NCBI GenBank assembly: GCA_035539135.1 | Contig: DATLJD010000007.1 | Span: forward strand, 1 to 62,479 | DNA: 62,479 nt | Origin: JABFWF01 sp035539135 | GTDB taxonomy: Bacteria; Pseudomonadota; Gammaproteobacteria; Xanthomonadales; Xanthomonadaceae | Direction of reading: 5' to 3' | In this document: in pieces, positions 1 through 10,795 of the stretch | Layout: the number at the start of each line of letters is the position of its first letter | Numbering within the stretch: position 1 is the stretch's first letter | Made by a program: the position numbers and the translations under genes | Notes under the pieces: model-generated | Told to the model about the DNA's origin: nothing | What the model saw: the letters and a program-made list of their open reading frames with translations, nothing else | Database searches by the model: none

Positions 1-77
1 GCCGGGAGCCGGGAGCCGGAAGCCGGAAGCCGGAAGCCGGAAGCCGGAAGCCGGAAGCCGGAAGCCGGAAGCCGGAA
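1..77. repeat. Heptanucleotide tandem repeat (GCCGGAA)n
   Basis: Eleven contiguous 7-bp units run from the window edge: two GCCGGGA units, then nine GCCGGAA units. The array may continue upstream of the window. It is intergenic and lies 30 bp before a copy of the dispersed palindromic element. A related array is at 18818-18900, and a complementary-strand heptamer array (CCCGTCT type) is at about 41404-41441. Confidence 0.9.
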
Positions 78-107
78 AGCGTAGATCACGTCGCGGAAGC
101 GATGGGG

Positions 108-217
108 GCGTGCCGGGTGGGAGAGGCAGGCAGGACCGTATGCGCCATGGATGGCGCATCCGAGCCTCCATGGACGGATTCACGGCGTGTCCTGCCTGCC
201 TCTCCCGCCCGGCGCGC
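108..217 (+). repeat. Dispersed palindromic element, copy 1
   Basis: About 110 bp bounded by 29-bp near-perfect inverted arms (108-136 and 189-217; core GGGAGAGGCAGGCAGGAC). Inside is a 9-bp hairpin, ATGCGCCAT-GG-ATGGCGCAT (140-159), followed by a conserved spacer containing TCCATGGA. Mismatches between the arms are of G-T type, so a transcript could still pair. No coding capacity is convincing. Seven other copies are in this window, all intergenic. Confidence 0.85.
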
Positions 218-223
218 TGGCGT

Positions 224-276
224 GAGTGCTCCTTGCTCCGCTTTCTTGCCATCCGGTGGAGCAAGCTCCGCTCTAC
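224..276 (-). repeat. GTAG-type REP pair overlapping the end of the DUF72 gene
   Basis: Two inverted REP-like units lie here. The right one (255-276) is a GGAGCAAGCTCC palindrome ending in CTAC, which is GTAG on the minus strand; the left one (from about 224) is degenerate. The terminal GTAG is the signature of the SMAG REP family described in Stenotrophomonas. The TAG of this GTAG (273-275) is the stop codon of the upstream DUF72 gene. Confidence 0.7.
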
Positions 277-1007
277 GGGGTAGCGAGCATCGCCTGCAGT
301 CGCGCCGCATCCGCCAGCGCATGCCCGCCGGCGGTGTTGTCGAAAATGCACCAGGCCGTGCGGCGGCCGCGCGCGGCGGCGCGCAGGGCCTGCGCGAGGT
401 CGCGCAGGCGCGCGTCGTCGTAGCTGTCGTAGTACATGCGCGGCGAACCATGCCAGCGGAAATAGGCCCAGCGTCCGGCACCACCGGGCAAGGCCGCCTC
501 CGGCACGCGCGCCGGATCGGCGGCGACCCGGGCAACGACGTGGCGCTGCCACAGCGCATCCACGCCGGGCACGAACCAGCTGGCGTGCCGCGGCTCGCAG
601 GCGATCGCGCAATCGAAACGGCGGCGCAGCATCGCGAAGAAGCGATGGGCAACACGCCCGTCGAAGGCCAGGCTCGGCGGCAACTGCACCAGCACCCCGC
701 CCAGCCGGCGGCCGAGTCCGGCGACCTCGCCGGCGAAGCGGTCCAGCAGCGCGCCGCAACCGACCAGCCGCGCGTCATGGGTGACCGCCCGCGGCAGCTT
801 CACCGAGAAGCGGAAGCCGGGCGGCACCTGCGCGGCCCAGCGCGCGTAGGTGGCTGTGGCGTGCGGACGGTAGAACGAGGAATTGATCTCGACCGCGTCG
901 AAGCGGGTCGCGTAGCGCACGAGGTGGCTGCCCTCCTCGCCGAACAGCGCGCGGTGCCGCGACAGGATCGACCAGCCGGCGACGCCGATGCGGATGCGCG
1001 CCGGCAT
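273..1007 (-). CDS. yecE: DUF72 family protein (YecE-like)
   Basis: A 244-residue protein that reads as a complete DUF72 (YecE) member, a TIM-barrel-like family of unproven biochemical role. Visible family features are the N-terminal RIGVAGWS strand, the EINSSFYR motif near residue 40, the FSVKLPR motif near residue 70, and the conserved W/F-rich end with FDNTAGG. The upstream 49-residue gene ends 2 bp before this start, so the two are probably one transcript. The stop codon TAG is contributed by a REP element, suggesting the original C-terminus may have been altered by the repeat. The family call is firm; the function is unknown. Confidence 0.9.
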   Translation of the reverse strand: MPARIRIGVAGWSILSRHRALFGEEGSHLVRYATRFDAVEINSSFYRPHATATYARWAAQVPPGFRFSVKLPRAVTHDARLVGCGALLDRFAGEVAGLGRRLGGVLVQLPPSLAFDGRVAHRFFAMLRRRFDCAIACEPRHASWFVPGVDALWQRHVVARVAADPARVPEAALPGGAGRWAYFRWHGSPRMYYDSYDDARLRDLAQALRAAARGRRTAWCIFDNTAGGHALADAARLQAMLATP

Positions 1008-1009
1008 CG

Positions 1010-1159
1010 TCAGTGGTGCTTGAAGTACTGGATCTCGCGCTCGTGCTGCTCGGCCTTCTCCTTCGTGGGAAAGGTGCCGAGGTTGCGGCGCTTGCCGGTC
1101 TTCGGATCGACCTTGCGCGAATAGATGCGGTATTCGCCCGAGGCGAGCTTGCGGATCAT
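1010..1159 (-). CDS. Small basic protein of unknown function (49 aa)
   Basis: A 49-residue reading frame beginning MIRKLASGEYRIYSRK and ending with KHH. I prefer this ATG to one 66 bp upstream because GGAG lies 7 nt before it and the upstream extension does not look protein-like. It has an alternating hydrophobic/charged pattern (GEYRIYSR, RRNLGTFPTKEKA) reminiscent of small three-stranded DNA-binding folds such as integrase Arm/AP2 domains, but too short to assign. It sits 2 bp upstream of the DUF72 gene in the same orientation, so it is probably co-transcribed. Function unknown. Confidence 0.7.
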   Translation of the reverse strand: MIRKLASGEYRIYSRKVDPKTGKRRNLGTFPTKEKAEQHEREIQYFKHH

Positions 1160-1251
1160 TGCGGTGCTCCGGCGGAAATCACACCGAATCTGGCGTGGCT
1201 GCAATGAAGACGGCGCAATCGTCACATGCCCAAAAGGGCGTCATGGGCCCG

Positions 1252-1360
1252 AGCCCGGGAGGGAGAGGCAGGCAGGACCGTATGCGCCATGGATGGCGCA
1301 TCCGAGCCTCCATGGACGGATTCACGGCGTGTCCTGCCTGCCTCTCCCGCCCGGCGCGCT
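1252..1360 (+). repeat. Dispersed palindromic element, copy 2
   Basis: Same architecture as the copy at 108-217: arms with GGGAGAGGCAGGCAGGAC (1261-1278) and the complementary arm at 1331-1360, with an identical internal ATGCGCCAT/ATGGCGCAT hairpin. The outermost part of the left arm has diverged (GCCCGGGAGG). It lies between thpR and the 49-aa gene. Confidence 0.85.
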
Positions 1361-1385
1361 GGCGGAGACTCACCCCCCACCCCAA

Positions 1386-1410
1386 CCCTCCCCCGCTCCG
1401 CGGGGGAGGG
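1386..1410 (-). terminator. GC-rich hairpin after thpR (possible terminator)
   Basis: An 11-bp perfect stem (CCCTCCCCCGC / GCGGGGGAGGG) with a 3-nt loop lies 3 bp beyond the thpR stop. There is no U-tract on the minus strand, so it is either a weak terminator or a copy of the CCCTC/GAGGG intergenic hairpins common in proteobacteria. Confidence 0.4.
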
Positions 1411-1412
1411 CG

Positions 1413-2003
1413 TCAACCGCGCAGCGGCCACTCGCCGACGATGCGGTAGGGCTTCGGCGGCTGGCTGTCGATGAGGACGAAGCGGTCGACGCGCCAGCGG
1501 ATCGGCGCGACCGGGGTGGCCGGCAGGCGCGCGGCGACGTCGCGGACGATGGTCAGGTGCGGCGAGAAGCCGGGCGAGGCCTTCGGCTTCACGCCGCGGT
1601 GCGGCAACGCGACGGCGATCGCGTCCCAGAGCGCGCGCAGTCCGTCGGGCGCCGCCGTCGGCCCCAGCCACCAGACGCGGGCGTTGGCGAAGCCGCCGGC
1701 CTGGTCGAGGACGAGGTCGAAGGCCGGACTGTCCACGTTCGCAGCCGCTGCGGTCGCCGCGGCCAGCACGGCGTCGCGCCGTTCGGCCGGGATGTCGCCC
1801 AGGAACTGCAGCGTCAGGTGGTAGCGGTCCGGCCGCAGCCGCCGCCCCTGCGCCGGCTGCGCCCGCAGCACGGCATCGGTGGCCGCGGCGATCGCCGCGC
1901 GCGTGGCGGCGTCCGGCCACAGGGCGAAGAACAGCCGGTGCGGTGGCGGCGACCGGCCGCCGTCCAGGCCCGGCAGGCCGGCTTGTTCAGGGCGCCGCGG
2001 CAT
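1413..2003 (-). CDS. thpR: RNA 2',3'-cyclic phosphodiesterase (ThpR/LigT family)
   Basis: A 196-residue 2H-phosphoesterase. It opens with HRLFFALWPD, typical of the family, and carries both catalytic HxT tetrapeptides, HLTL (in YHLTLQFLGD) and HLTI (in SPHLTIVRD). The family hydrolyses 2',3'-cyclic phosphates on RNA ends and can ligate tRNA halves in vitro. I chose the ATG at 2003 because translation from farther upstream runs through the neighbouring SRPBCC gene. The start overlaps the end of that gene by 17 bp, so the two are probably translationally linked. A GC-rich hairpin follows the stop. Confidence 0.9.
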   Translation of the reverse strand: MPRRPEQAGLPGLDGGRSPPPHRLFFALWPDAATRAAIAAATDAVLRAQPAQGRRLRPDRYHLTLQFLGDIPAERRDAVLAAATAAAANVDSPAFDLVLDQAGGFANARVWWLGPTAAPDGLRALWDAIAVALPHRGVKPKASPGFSPHLTIVRDVAARLPATPVAPIRWRVDRFVLIDSQPPKPYRIVGEWPLRG

Positions 2004-2514
2004 GCGCGCGAATGTGGTCGGCGAGCGCGGCGAGCTGCACGGCCTGCACGCCGTCCACCACCGGCGCGAATTTCGACAGGTCGTCCGGGGTGTAGCCGCC
2101 GGCGCGGTACCACAGGGTGATGCGGGTGCCCTCGCCCGCCGGCTCGAAGCGCCATTCGAGCGCGCCATGCAGGCCCATGCCCTGCAGCGGGCCGAGGCCG
2201 CCGGTCATGCGCAGCGTGCGCGCGGGATCCACGAACACGACGCTCATGTGCCAGGCCTGTCGCTCGCCCGCGACCTCGCAGAAGCAGCCGCCGGCACGCG
2301 GCTCGATGCGCAGCGTGGCGCCTTCCCACCAGACGTGGTCGCGCGGCCACCAGCGGTCCACGTCGGCGACCAGCGCCTGCCAGGCGGTGGCTGCGTCGAC
2401 CGGCACGACCTGGCTGTTCTCGACGGTGAAGCCGGCCGGCGTGGCGTCCCTGACGGCGGCCTCCGCGATGAGCGGCGCGAGGGTGAGCAGGAACAGGCTT
2501 GCGATGCGCTTCAT
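1987..2514 (-). CDS. Exported SRPBCC (START-like) domain protein
   Basis: A 175-residue protein with a clear signal peptide (MKRIASLFLLTLAPLIAEA) followed by one SRPBCC/polyketide-cyclase-like domain. Typical features are the DAATAWQALVADVDRWWP helix/strand segment, a central FCEVAG strand, and the terminal LADHIRAHAA helix. Such proteins bind hydrophobic ligands in a deep pocket; the ligand here cannot be inferred. The ATG at 2514 follows GGGGAA and directly precedes the signal sequence. The 3' end overlaps thpR by 17 bp. A periplasmic location is expected. Confidence 0.8.
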   Translation of the reverse strand: MKRIASLFLLTLAPLIAEAAVRDATPAGFTVENSQVVPVDAATAWQALVADVDRWWPRDHVWWEGATLRIEPRAGGCFCEVAGERQAWHMSVVFVDPARTLRMTGGLGPLQGMGLHGALEWRFEPAGEGTRITLWYRAGGYTPDDLSKFAPVVDGVQAVQLAALADHIRAHAAAP

Positions 2515-2578
2515 GGCAATTCCCCGGGGGCGGAGTTGCGGATGTACGCCGCGGCGCGACGACCGGCAAGTGCCCGCG

Positions 2579-4450
<1,872 letters not shown>

Positions 4451-4530
4451 GCCGCATTGTACCGGCGCGCCCATTGCGGGCCGCCGCGGCGCGGCGCATG
4501 ATCGCGGCGCGTTCACACCGAGGGGCAGCC

Positions 4531-4632
4531 ATGAGCAAGGGCATGGACCGAAAGAAGGAAGGGAAGAAGGAGCCGACCAAGACGCTGAAGGAAAAGCGGG
4601 CGGCGAAGAAGGAGAAGAAGGCCGGCAAGTAA
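4531..4632 (+). CDS. 33-aa lysine-rich small protein
   Basis: A 33-residue reading frame starting MSKGMDRKKEGKK and ending KKAGK, with about half of its residues Lys, Arg or Glu. GAGGGG lies 6 nt before the ATG, and a strong intrinsic terminator follows immediately, so it forms a self-contained unit. From memory, short proteins beginning MSKGMD and rich in lysine recur in many gammaproteobacteria as uncharacterised proteins; this was not checked. The charge pattern suggests a nucleic-acid- or ribosome-associated peptide, but this is inference only. The stop codon lies in the loop of the terminator hairpin. Confidence 0.75.
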   Translation: MSKGMDRKKEGKKEPTKTLKEKRAAKKEKKAGK

Positions 4633-4645
4633 GCCGGCCTTTTTT
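4618..4645 (+). terminator. Intrinsic terminator overlapping the small-gene stop codon
   Basis: Stem AAGGCCGGC / GCCGGCCTT with the 6-nt loop AAGTAA, followed by a run of T (4640-4645). The TAA in the loop is the stop codon of the 33-aa gene, so the last codons form the ascending stem. It separates this gene from the convergent selO. Confidence 0.9.
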
Positions 4646-4702
4646 CGGGCGCGCGTGCGACTGCTCCTGCCGCGCAGGCAGGCCGGGGACGGGTGGTGCG
4701 CG

Positions 4703-6256
<1,554 letters not shown>

Positions 6257-6441
6257 CGCAAGCATGCGTGCATGCTAGTCGGCGCGGACACCACGGGATG
6301 CGAACGGCGCGTAACGCAGCGTTCCCGGCCGCCTGGCGCCTTCGCCGCACGCCGGCCGGCTCGCATCGTGAACGCGCTTCGACGCCGGCCGACTACACTA
6401 TGCGCCCGTCCGGCAGCACCGGCGCCCCTTCCGCCGTGGCC

Positions 6442-8379
6442 ATGAACGCCGAAACCCCCGTTCCCGCCTTCGCCGACCTCGGCCTGCCCGAACCGCTGCT
6501 GCGCGCGCTAGCCGACGTCGGCTACGAAGCGCCCTCGCCGATCCAGGCCGCCACCATCCCGCCGCTGCTCGCCGGCCGCGACGTGCTCGGCCAGGCGCAG
6601 ACCGGCACCGGCAAGACCGCCGCGTTCGCGCTGCCGATCCTCGCCCGCCTCGCCGCGGAGCGCGACCCGGCGCAACGCGCGCCGCAGGCGCTGGTGCTGG
6701 CGCCGACCCGCGAACTGGCGATCCAGGTCGCCGAGGCCTTCCAGAAATACGCGCGCCACCTGCCCGGCTTCCAGGTGCTGCCAATCTATGGCGGCCAGGG
6801 CTACGCGCCGCAGCTGCAGGCGCTGCGGCGCGGCGTGCAGGTCGTGGTCGGCACGCCAGGGCGCGTGGTCGACCACCTCGGCCGCGGCTCGCTGGACCTG
6901 TCGCAGCTGCGCTGCCTGGTGCTCGACGAGGCCGACGAGATGCTGCGCATGGGCTTCATCGAGGACGTCGAGGCGGTGCTGAAGGCGACGCCGGAATCCC
7001 GCCAGGTCGCGCTGTTCTCGGCGACCATGCCGCCGCCGATCCGGCGCATCGCCCAGACCTACCTGCGCGATCCGGTCGAGGTCTCGATCAAGGCGGCGAC
7101 CACCACCGCGGCCAACATCCGCCAGCGCTACCTGTCGATCGGCGGCGGCCCGGCGGCGCCGGCGCACAAGCTGGACGCGCTGACCCGCATCCTCGAGGCC
7201 GAGCCATTCGACGCGATGATCGTCTTCTCGCGCACCAAGCTCGGCACCGAGGAACTGGCCGGCAAGCTCGGCGCGCGCGGCATCGCCGCCGCCGCGATCA
7301 ACGGCGACATGGACCAGAAGGCGCGCGAGCGCACCATCCAGCGCCTGCGCGACGGCCAGGTGGACGTGCTGGTGGCGACCGACGTCGCCGCGCGCGGCCT
7401 GGACGTGGAGCGCATCAGCCACGTCCTCAACTACGACATCCCGTACGACACCGAAAGTTACGTCCACCGCATCGGCCGCACCGGCCGTGCCGGGCGCGCC
7501 GGCGAGGCGATCCTGTTCGTCACCCCGCGCGAGCGCGGGATGCTGCGCGCGATCGAACGCGCGACCCGCCAACCGATCGAGCCGATGCCGCTGCCGAGCG
7601 CGGAGGCGGTCAACGAACAGCGCGTGGCGCGCTTCCTCGGCCGCATCGACGAGGCGCTCGCCGGCGAGGGCCTGGGCGTCTATCGCGAGCTGCTGGAGCG
7701 CTACGAGCGCGAGCGCGACGTCCCGGCGATCGACATCGCCGCGGCGCTGGCGGCGCTGCTGCAGGGCGGCACGCCGCTGCTGATGGAGGACGCGCCGCGG
7801 GTGGAGCGCTGGACGCCGGAGCGCGGCGGTGAGGGGCGCAGGCCCGAGCGTTCCGCCGAACGCGCGCCCCGTGGCCCGCGCGAGGGCGGCCGTCCCGCGC
7901 CGGCACCGCGCGCCGCGCGCGAGGACAGGCCGACCGCGCCGCGCCCGGGGCCGCGCCTCACCGCCGACGGCGAGGCGATGTTCGCGGACGACGCGCCGGT
8001 CGCGCCTGCCCCGCGCGAACGCCCGCCGCGCGACGCGCGTGCACCGGAGATCGGCATGGAGACCTTCCGCATCGAGGTCGGCCACGCGCACGGCGTGCAG
8101 CCCGGCAACATCGTCGGCGCGATCGCCAACGAGGCCGACCTCGAGAGCCGCTACATCGGCCGCATCGACATCCGCGACGACCACAGCCTGGTGGACCTGC
8201 CCGAAGGCATGCCGCGCGAGATCCTCGAGCATCTCAAGCGCGTGCGCGTGGCCGGCCAGCCGCTGCGCATGCGGCGTATGGCGGAAGCGGGCGACACGCG
8301 GCCACCGCGCGGCAAGCCGAAGGGCGCGGCGGCGCGCAAGCCGGGGTTCCATCCCAAACCTCCACGCGGGCGCTCGTAA
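6442..8379 (+). CDS. deaD: ATP-dependent DEAD-box RNA helicase
   Basis: A 645-residue DEAD-box helicase. Motifs in order: AQTGTGKT (I), PTRELAIQ (Ia), GTPGR (Ib), DEADEM (II), SAT (III), and HRIGRTGRAGRAG (VI). After the helicase core come a helical extension, a low-complexity Arg/Pro/Glu-rich linker (about 460-535), and a C-terminal DbpA/CsdA-type RNA-binding domain (IEVGHAHGVQPGNIVGAIAN to about residue 610), then a basic tail. This order matches DeaD/CsdA, which unwinds RNA in ribosome assembly and mRNA decay, especially in the cold. The start MNAETPVPAF was chosen because upstream codons do not resemble the family. It is divergent from selO. Confidence 0.93.
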   Translation: MNAETPVPAFADLGLPEPLLRALADVGYEAPSPIQAATIPPLLAGRDVLGQAQTGTGKTAAFALPILARLAAERDPAQRAPQALVLAPTRELAIQVAEAFQKYARHLPGFQVLPIYGGQGYAPQLQALRRGVQVVVGTPGRVVDHLGRGSLDLSQLRCLVLDEADEMLRMGFIEDVEAVLKATPESRQVALFSATMPPPIRRIAQTYLRDPVEVSIKAATTTAANIRQRYLSIGGGPAAPAHKLDALTRILEAEPFDAMIVFSRTKLGTEELAGKLGARGIAAAAINGDMDQKARERTIQRLRDGQVDVLVATDVAARGLDVERISHVLNYDIPYDTESYVHRIGRTGRAGRAGEAILFVTPRERGMLRAIERATRQPIEPMPLPSAEAVNEQRVARFLGRIDEALAGEGLGVYRELLERYERERDVPAIDIAAALAALLQGGTPLLMEDAPRVERWTPERGGEGRRPERSAERAPRGPREGGRPAPAPRAAREDRPTAPRPGPRLTADGEAMFADDAPVAPAPRERPPRDARAPEIGMETFRIEVGHAHGVQPGNIVGAIANEADLESRYIGRIDIRDDHSLVDLPEGMPREILEHLKRVRVAGQPLRMRRMAEAGDTRPPRGKPKGAAARKPGFHPKPPRGRS

Positions 8380-8409
8380 GCCGCCATCCCGATCGCGAAA
8401 GTGGTGGGG

Positions 8410-8520
8410 GCGCGCTGGGTGGGAGAGGTAGGCAGGACCGTATGCGCCATGGATGGCGCATCCGAGCCTCCAGAGACGGATTCACGGCGTGTCCTGCCTG
8501 CCTCTCCCGCCCGGCGCGCT
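8410..8520 (+). repeat. Dispersed palindromic element, copy 3
   Basis: Arms at about 8411-8438 and 8491-8520, with the same internal hairpin as the other copies. The left arm reads GGGTGGGAGAGGTAGGCAGG against CCTGCCTGCCTCTCCCGCCC; the two T changes leave G-U pairs. It occupies the deaD / small-membrane-gene gap (8380-8680). The rest of that gap (about 8521-8680) shows no gene; it contains a short GGATCC-flanked inverted stretch (8625-8655) of no clear meaning. Confidence 0.85.
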
Positions 8521-8680
8521 CGCGACAACACCGCCCGTCACGTCAACTGCTGCCCTCGATTCCAGGAATGGATCCCGGCCCTCGCTGAATTGACGGAAGC
8601 AGCGCCCGATTGCGTGGCTGCCCTCGGATCCCTCGTTCCCGGCTCCCGGGATCCTCCGCGCGAACGCTCAAACGGACGCG

Positions 8681-8833
8681 TCAGGACCAGCCCGGCAGAC
8701 CCAGCAGCGGTGCCAGCAGCCAGTACCCCCCGATGAGCACCACGGCCCACAGCAGCAACCTGAGCAACACGCCGGCGACCTTGAACGCCAGGTACAGCGC
8801 GAGCAGCACGACGGCGAGGCCGATCCAGCTCAC
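8681..8833 (-). CDS. 50-aa hydrophobic membrane protein coupled to the DDAH-like gene
   Basis: A 50-residue frame that starts with GTG (VSWIGLAVVLLALYLAF) and consists almost entirely of two hydrophobic helices (about 4-30 and 31-46) ending LLGLPGWS. The GTG overlaps the TGA of the upstream hydrolase gene (GTGA), which suggests translational coupling. A GTG start and small size make automatic detection unreliable, but the continuous hydrophobic pattern in a GC-rich region and the exact stop/start overlap support a real gene. Function unknown. Confidence 0.65.
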   Translation of the reverse strand: MSWIGLAVVLLALYLAFKVAGVLLRLLLWAVVLIGGYWLLAPLLGLPGWS

Positions 8834-9621
8834 GCGCCGCTTCCCGGCTGCGGTTCGGCCGCATCGAAGACGATGCTGCAACAGGTGACCGCGCCCTCGG
8901 CCTTCTGCAGTTCGGACACGTCCACCGCCAGCACCCGCAGGCCGGCCTGCTCGAGGCGCGCGCGGGTGCGCGGGAAGCAGTCCGGGTACAGGATCGCGTC
9001 GTCGATCCGCAGCGCGTTCGCGGCGTGCTCCTCGTGCGGATCCACCTCGATCACGCGGCAGCCGTCGAACGCGGCGGCATCCACCCACTTCGGCTGCACC
9101 AGCAGCACCCCGTCGGCGACCTGGGTCGCGGCCGATTTCAGGTGCAGGCAGCCGCGGGTCGGCACGCCCTGCACGCGATAGCCGTGCGGGGCGAGCAGGC
9201 GCGCCAGCTGCGCGCGGCCTTCCTCGTTGCTGCGCGCGGATTCCCCGACGTACAGGGTGCGGCCGATGCGCAGCACGTCGCCGCCGTCGAGGGTGCCGGG
9301 CGCGTCGATGTGCAGCAGCGGCCGGAAGCGCTCCAGCACCGCCGCCACCGTCGCGCCCTCGCCGCGCCGCGATGGGGCGCCCGGGCGGGTGAGCACGGCG
9401 ACCTCGTCCAGCACCAGCGCGGTGTCCTCGACGAAGACCGCGTCGGGCATGCCCGCCTCCGGCGCCAGCTCGATCACGCTGCAGCCGGCGGCGACCAGGG
9501 CGCGGCAGTACTCGCGGTGCTGGGCCTCGGCCCGCTCCGGGTCGATCGGCGTGCGCGGCACGTAGGACAGCTCGCAGTCCGCCAGGCTGGCGCTCACGCG
9601 GCGGGTGATGGCGATCGGCAT
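8830..9621 (-). CDS. Dimethylarginine dimethylaminohydrolase (DDAH)-like amidinotransferase-fold hydrolase
   Basis: A 263-residue pentein-fold enzyme. Family marks are PDAVFVEDTALVLD near residue 60 (acidic substrate-binding residues), TLDGGDVLRIG near 105, the catalytic His in GCLHLKSA near 155, and the catalytic Cys in GAVTCCSIVF close to the C-terminus. DDAH cleaves N-omega-methylated arginines to citrulline and methylamines; related enzymes use arginine or other guanidines, so the exact substrate is open. The start MPIAITRRVS matches the family better than the in-frame ATG 36 bp upstream. It overlaps the following 50-aa membrane-protein gene by a GTGA junction. Confidence 0.87.
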   Translation of the reverse strand: MPIAITRRVSASLADCELSYVPRTPIDPERAEAQHREYCRALVAAGCSVIELAPEAGMPDAVFVEDTALVLDEVAVLTRPGAPSRRGEGATVAAVLERFRPLLHIDAPGTLDGGDVLRIGRTLYVGESARSNEEGRAQLARLLAPHGYRVQGVPTRGCLHLKSAATQVADGVLLVQPKWVDAAAFDGCRVIEVDPHEEHAANALRIDDAILYPDCFPRTRARLEQAGLRVLAVDVSELQKAEGAVTCCSIVFDAAEPQPGSGA

Positions 9622-9728
9622 GGCGCGCAGCCTAGCGCGGGCGCGCCCGCCGGCCAACGTGCGGGGCCCCCGCCCTTCCCGGGCGCGGGCCCGTAACTGC
9701 TGTTTGGCATCGCAGCTGCGTCACGCGA

Positions 9729-9838
9729 GCGCGTCGGGCGGGAGAGGCGGGCAGGACACGCCGTGAATCCGTCCATGGAGGCTCGGATGCGCCATCCATG
9801 GCGCATACGGTCCTGCCCACCTCTCCCACCCGACGCGC
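9729..9838 (-). repeat. Dispersed palindromic element, copy 4 (inverted)
   Basis: Same element in the opposite orientation: left arm 9729-9756, internal ATGCGCCAT-CC-ATGGCGCAT at about 9788-9807, right arm 9810-9838. It is followed 23 bp later by a GTAG REP pair. It lies in the 469-bp gap between the DDAH-like gene and alkB. Confidence 0.85.
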
Positions 9839-9861
9839 CCCCACTCTCTCGCGATCTGGCT

Positions 9862-9924
9862 GTAGAGCGGAGCTTGCTCCGCTGCTCCGTCGCGGGAAAA
9901 GCAGCGGAGCAAGCTCCGCTCTAC
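9862..9924. repeat. GTAG REP pair (BIME-like)
   Basis: A GTAG-headed REP (9862-9886) and its perfect inverted copy (9900-9924, ending CTAC) form a 25-bp inverted repeat around a 13-nt loop. Each unit is itself a small hairpin (GCGGAGC-TT-GCTCCGC). This is the classic paired arrangement of SMAG-type REPs. No RAYT transposase is visible in the window. Confidence 0.85.
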
Positions 9925-9978
9925 GGCAAGCCGCCAGGATCTGTCCGAGCGACCGGGAGGACGGGGGGTGTTGCGTCA

Positions 9979-9998
9979 GCGCGCCATGGATGGCGCGC
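9979..9998. repeat. Short hairpin related to the element core
   Basis: GCGCGCCAT-GG-ATGGCGCGC is a 9-bp stem with the same CCATGGATGG centre as the internal hairpin of the 110-bp element, followed at 10009-10023 by AGGACAGGATGTCCT. It probably belongs to a related intergenic repeat. The remainder of 9622-10090 shows no gene. Confidence 0.5.
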
Positions 9999-10090
9999 GC
10001 CCGCATCAGGACAGGATGTCCTGCTAAGGGAAAAGCAATACCCCCCGGCCTCCCGGGCGCGGGCCCAGGACATTCGGCTTCTTCGGAAGG

Positions 10091-10696
10091 TCACCAGCGC
10101 CCGCCTTCCGGGCGCACGCGGAACGCGAGGCTGATGCGCGGGCCGACCGGTTCGCGCGTTTTCGGGATGCCGTGTTCCCAGTGCAGCTGCGAGGCGTGGC
10201 TCATCACCAGCAGGCTGCCGGGCTCGAGCAGGATGCGCAGCGCCGGGCGCCGGCCCGCGCCGCCTTCGCCCGGCTTGGCACGGATGTCCATGCGCCGCGC
10301 GGCCCCGAGCGAGACGAGCGCGATCGGCCAGCCGGGGACGATGCTGTACAGCTTGTCGTTGTGCATCGCGACGCTGTCGCCGCCGTCGCGGTAGTAGTTC
10401 ATGCCGACGTGGGTGAAAGGCGTCCGCAGCGCCGCTTCGACACGACGCGCGGCGTCGCGCAGCGGTGCCGGCAGGTCGGGCGCGTCGAGCGCGTAGCCGG
10501 CCAGCATGCGCGGCACGTCCACCACCCGGTCGTACATCGGCCGGCGCTCGCGGCGCCAGCGCACGCCATCGCGCAGGGCGACGAACCACGCGTCGGCGGT
10601 CGTCGGGTCGACGAAGCCCGGCCGGTAGCGGATGCCGCCTTCGGCGTCCTCCACCAGCACGCGGGGTTCATCGCCGAAGAGGGCGGTCTGATGCAT
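10091..10696 (-). CDS. alkB: Alpha-ketoglutarate-dependent dioxygenase AlkB
   Basis: A 201-residue Fe(II)/2-oxoglutarate dioxygenase for oxidative demethylation of alkylated bases in DNA/RNA. The Fe ligands are visible as HxD in AMHNDKL (near residue 112) and the distal His in LHWEHGIPK (near 175). The 2-oxoglutarate Arg sits in GPRISLAFR near the C-terminus. NYYRDGGDSVAMHND is typical of ALKBH2/3-type proteins. Length is normal. It stands alone between long repeat-filled spacers, so no operon partner helps define its substrate. Confidence 0.93.
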   Translation of the reverse strand: MHQTALFGDEPRVLVEDAEGGIRYRPGFVDPTTADAWFVALRDGVRWRRERRPMYDRVVDVPRMLAGYALDAPDLPAPLRDAARRVEAALRTPFTHVGMNYYRDGGDSVAMHNDKLYSIVPGWPIALVSLGAARRMDIRAKPGEGGAGRRPALRILLEPGSLLVMSHASQLHWEHGIPKTREPVGPRISLAFRVRPEGGRW

Positions 10697-10795
10697 TGGC
10701 GCAGTGTCGCGTGGCGCGATCTCGGCGCGCGTGACGCGCCGGATTCCGGCTCTTCCCCGACGCGCGCGAAGATGAGCTGCGCCGGATGAGACCGC

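Noticed and set aside
1..80. CRISPR array at the window start
   Set aside because: The repeats are contiguous 7-bp units with no spacers; this is a microsatellite.
108..217. Insertion sequence with encoded transposase
   Set aside because: The element is only about 110 bp, has no room for a gene, and no direct target duplication is evident; it is treated as a non-autonomous palindromic repeat.
6360..6400. Promoter of deaD with TACACT as -10
   Set aside because: The nearest -35-like sequence is at 20 bp spacing and poorly matched, so it was not annotated.
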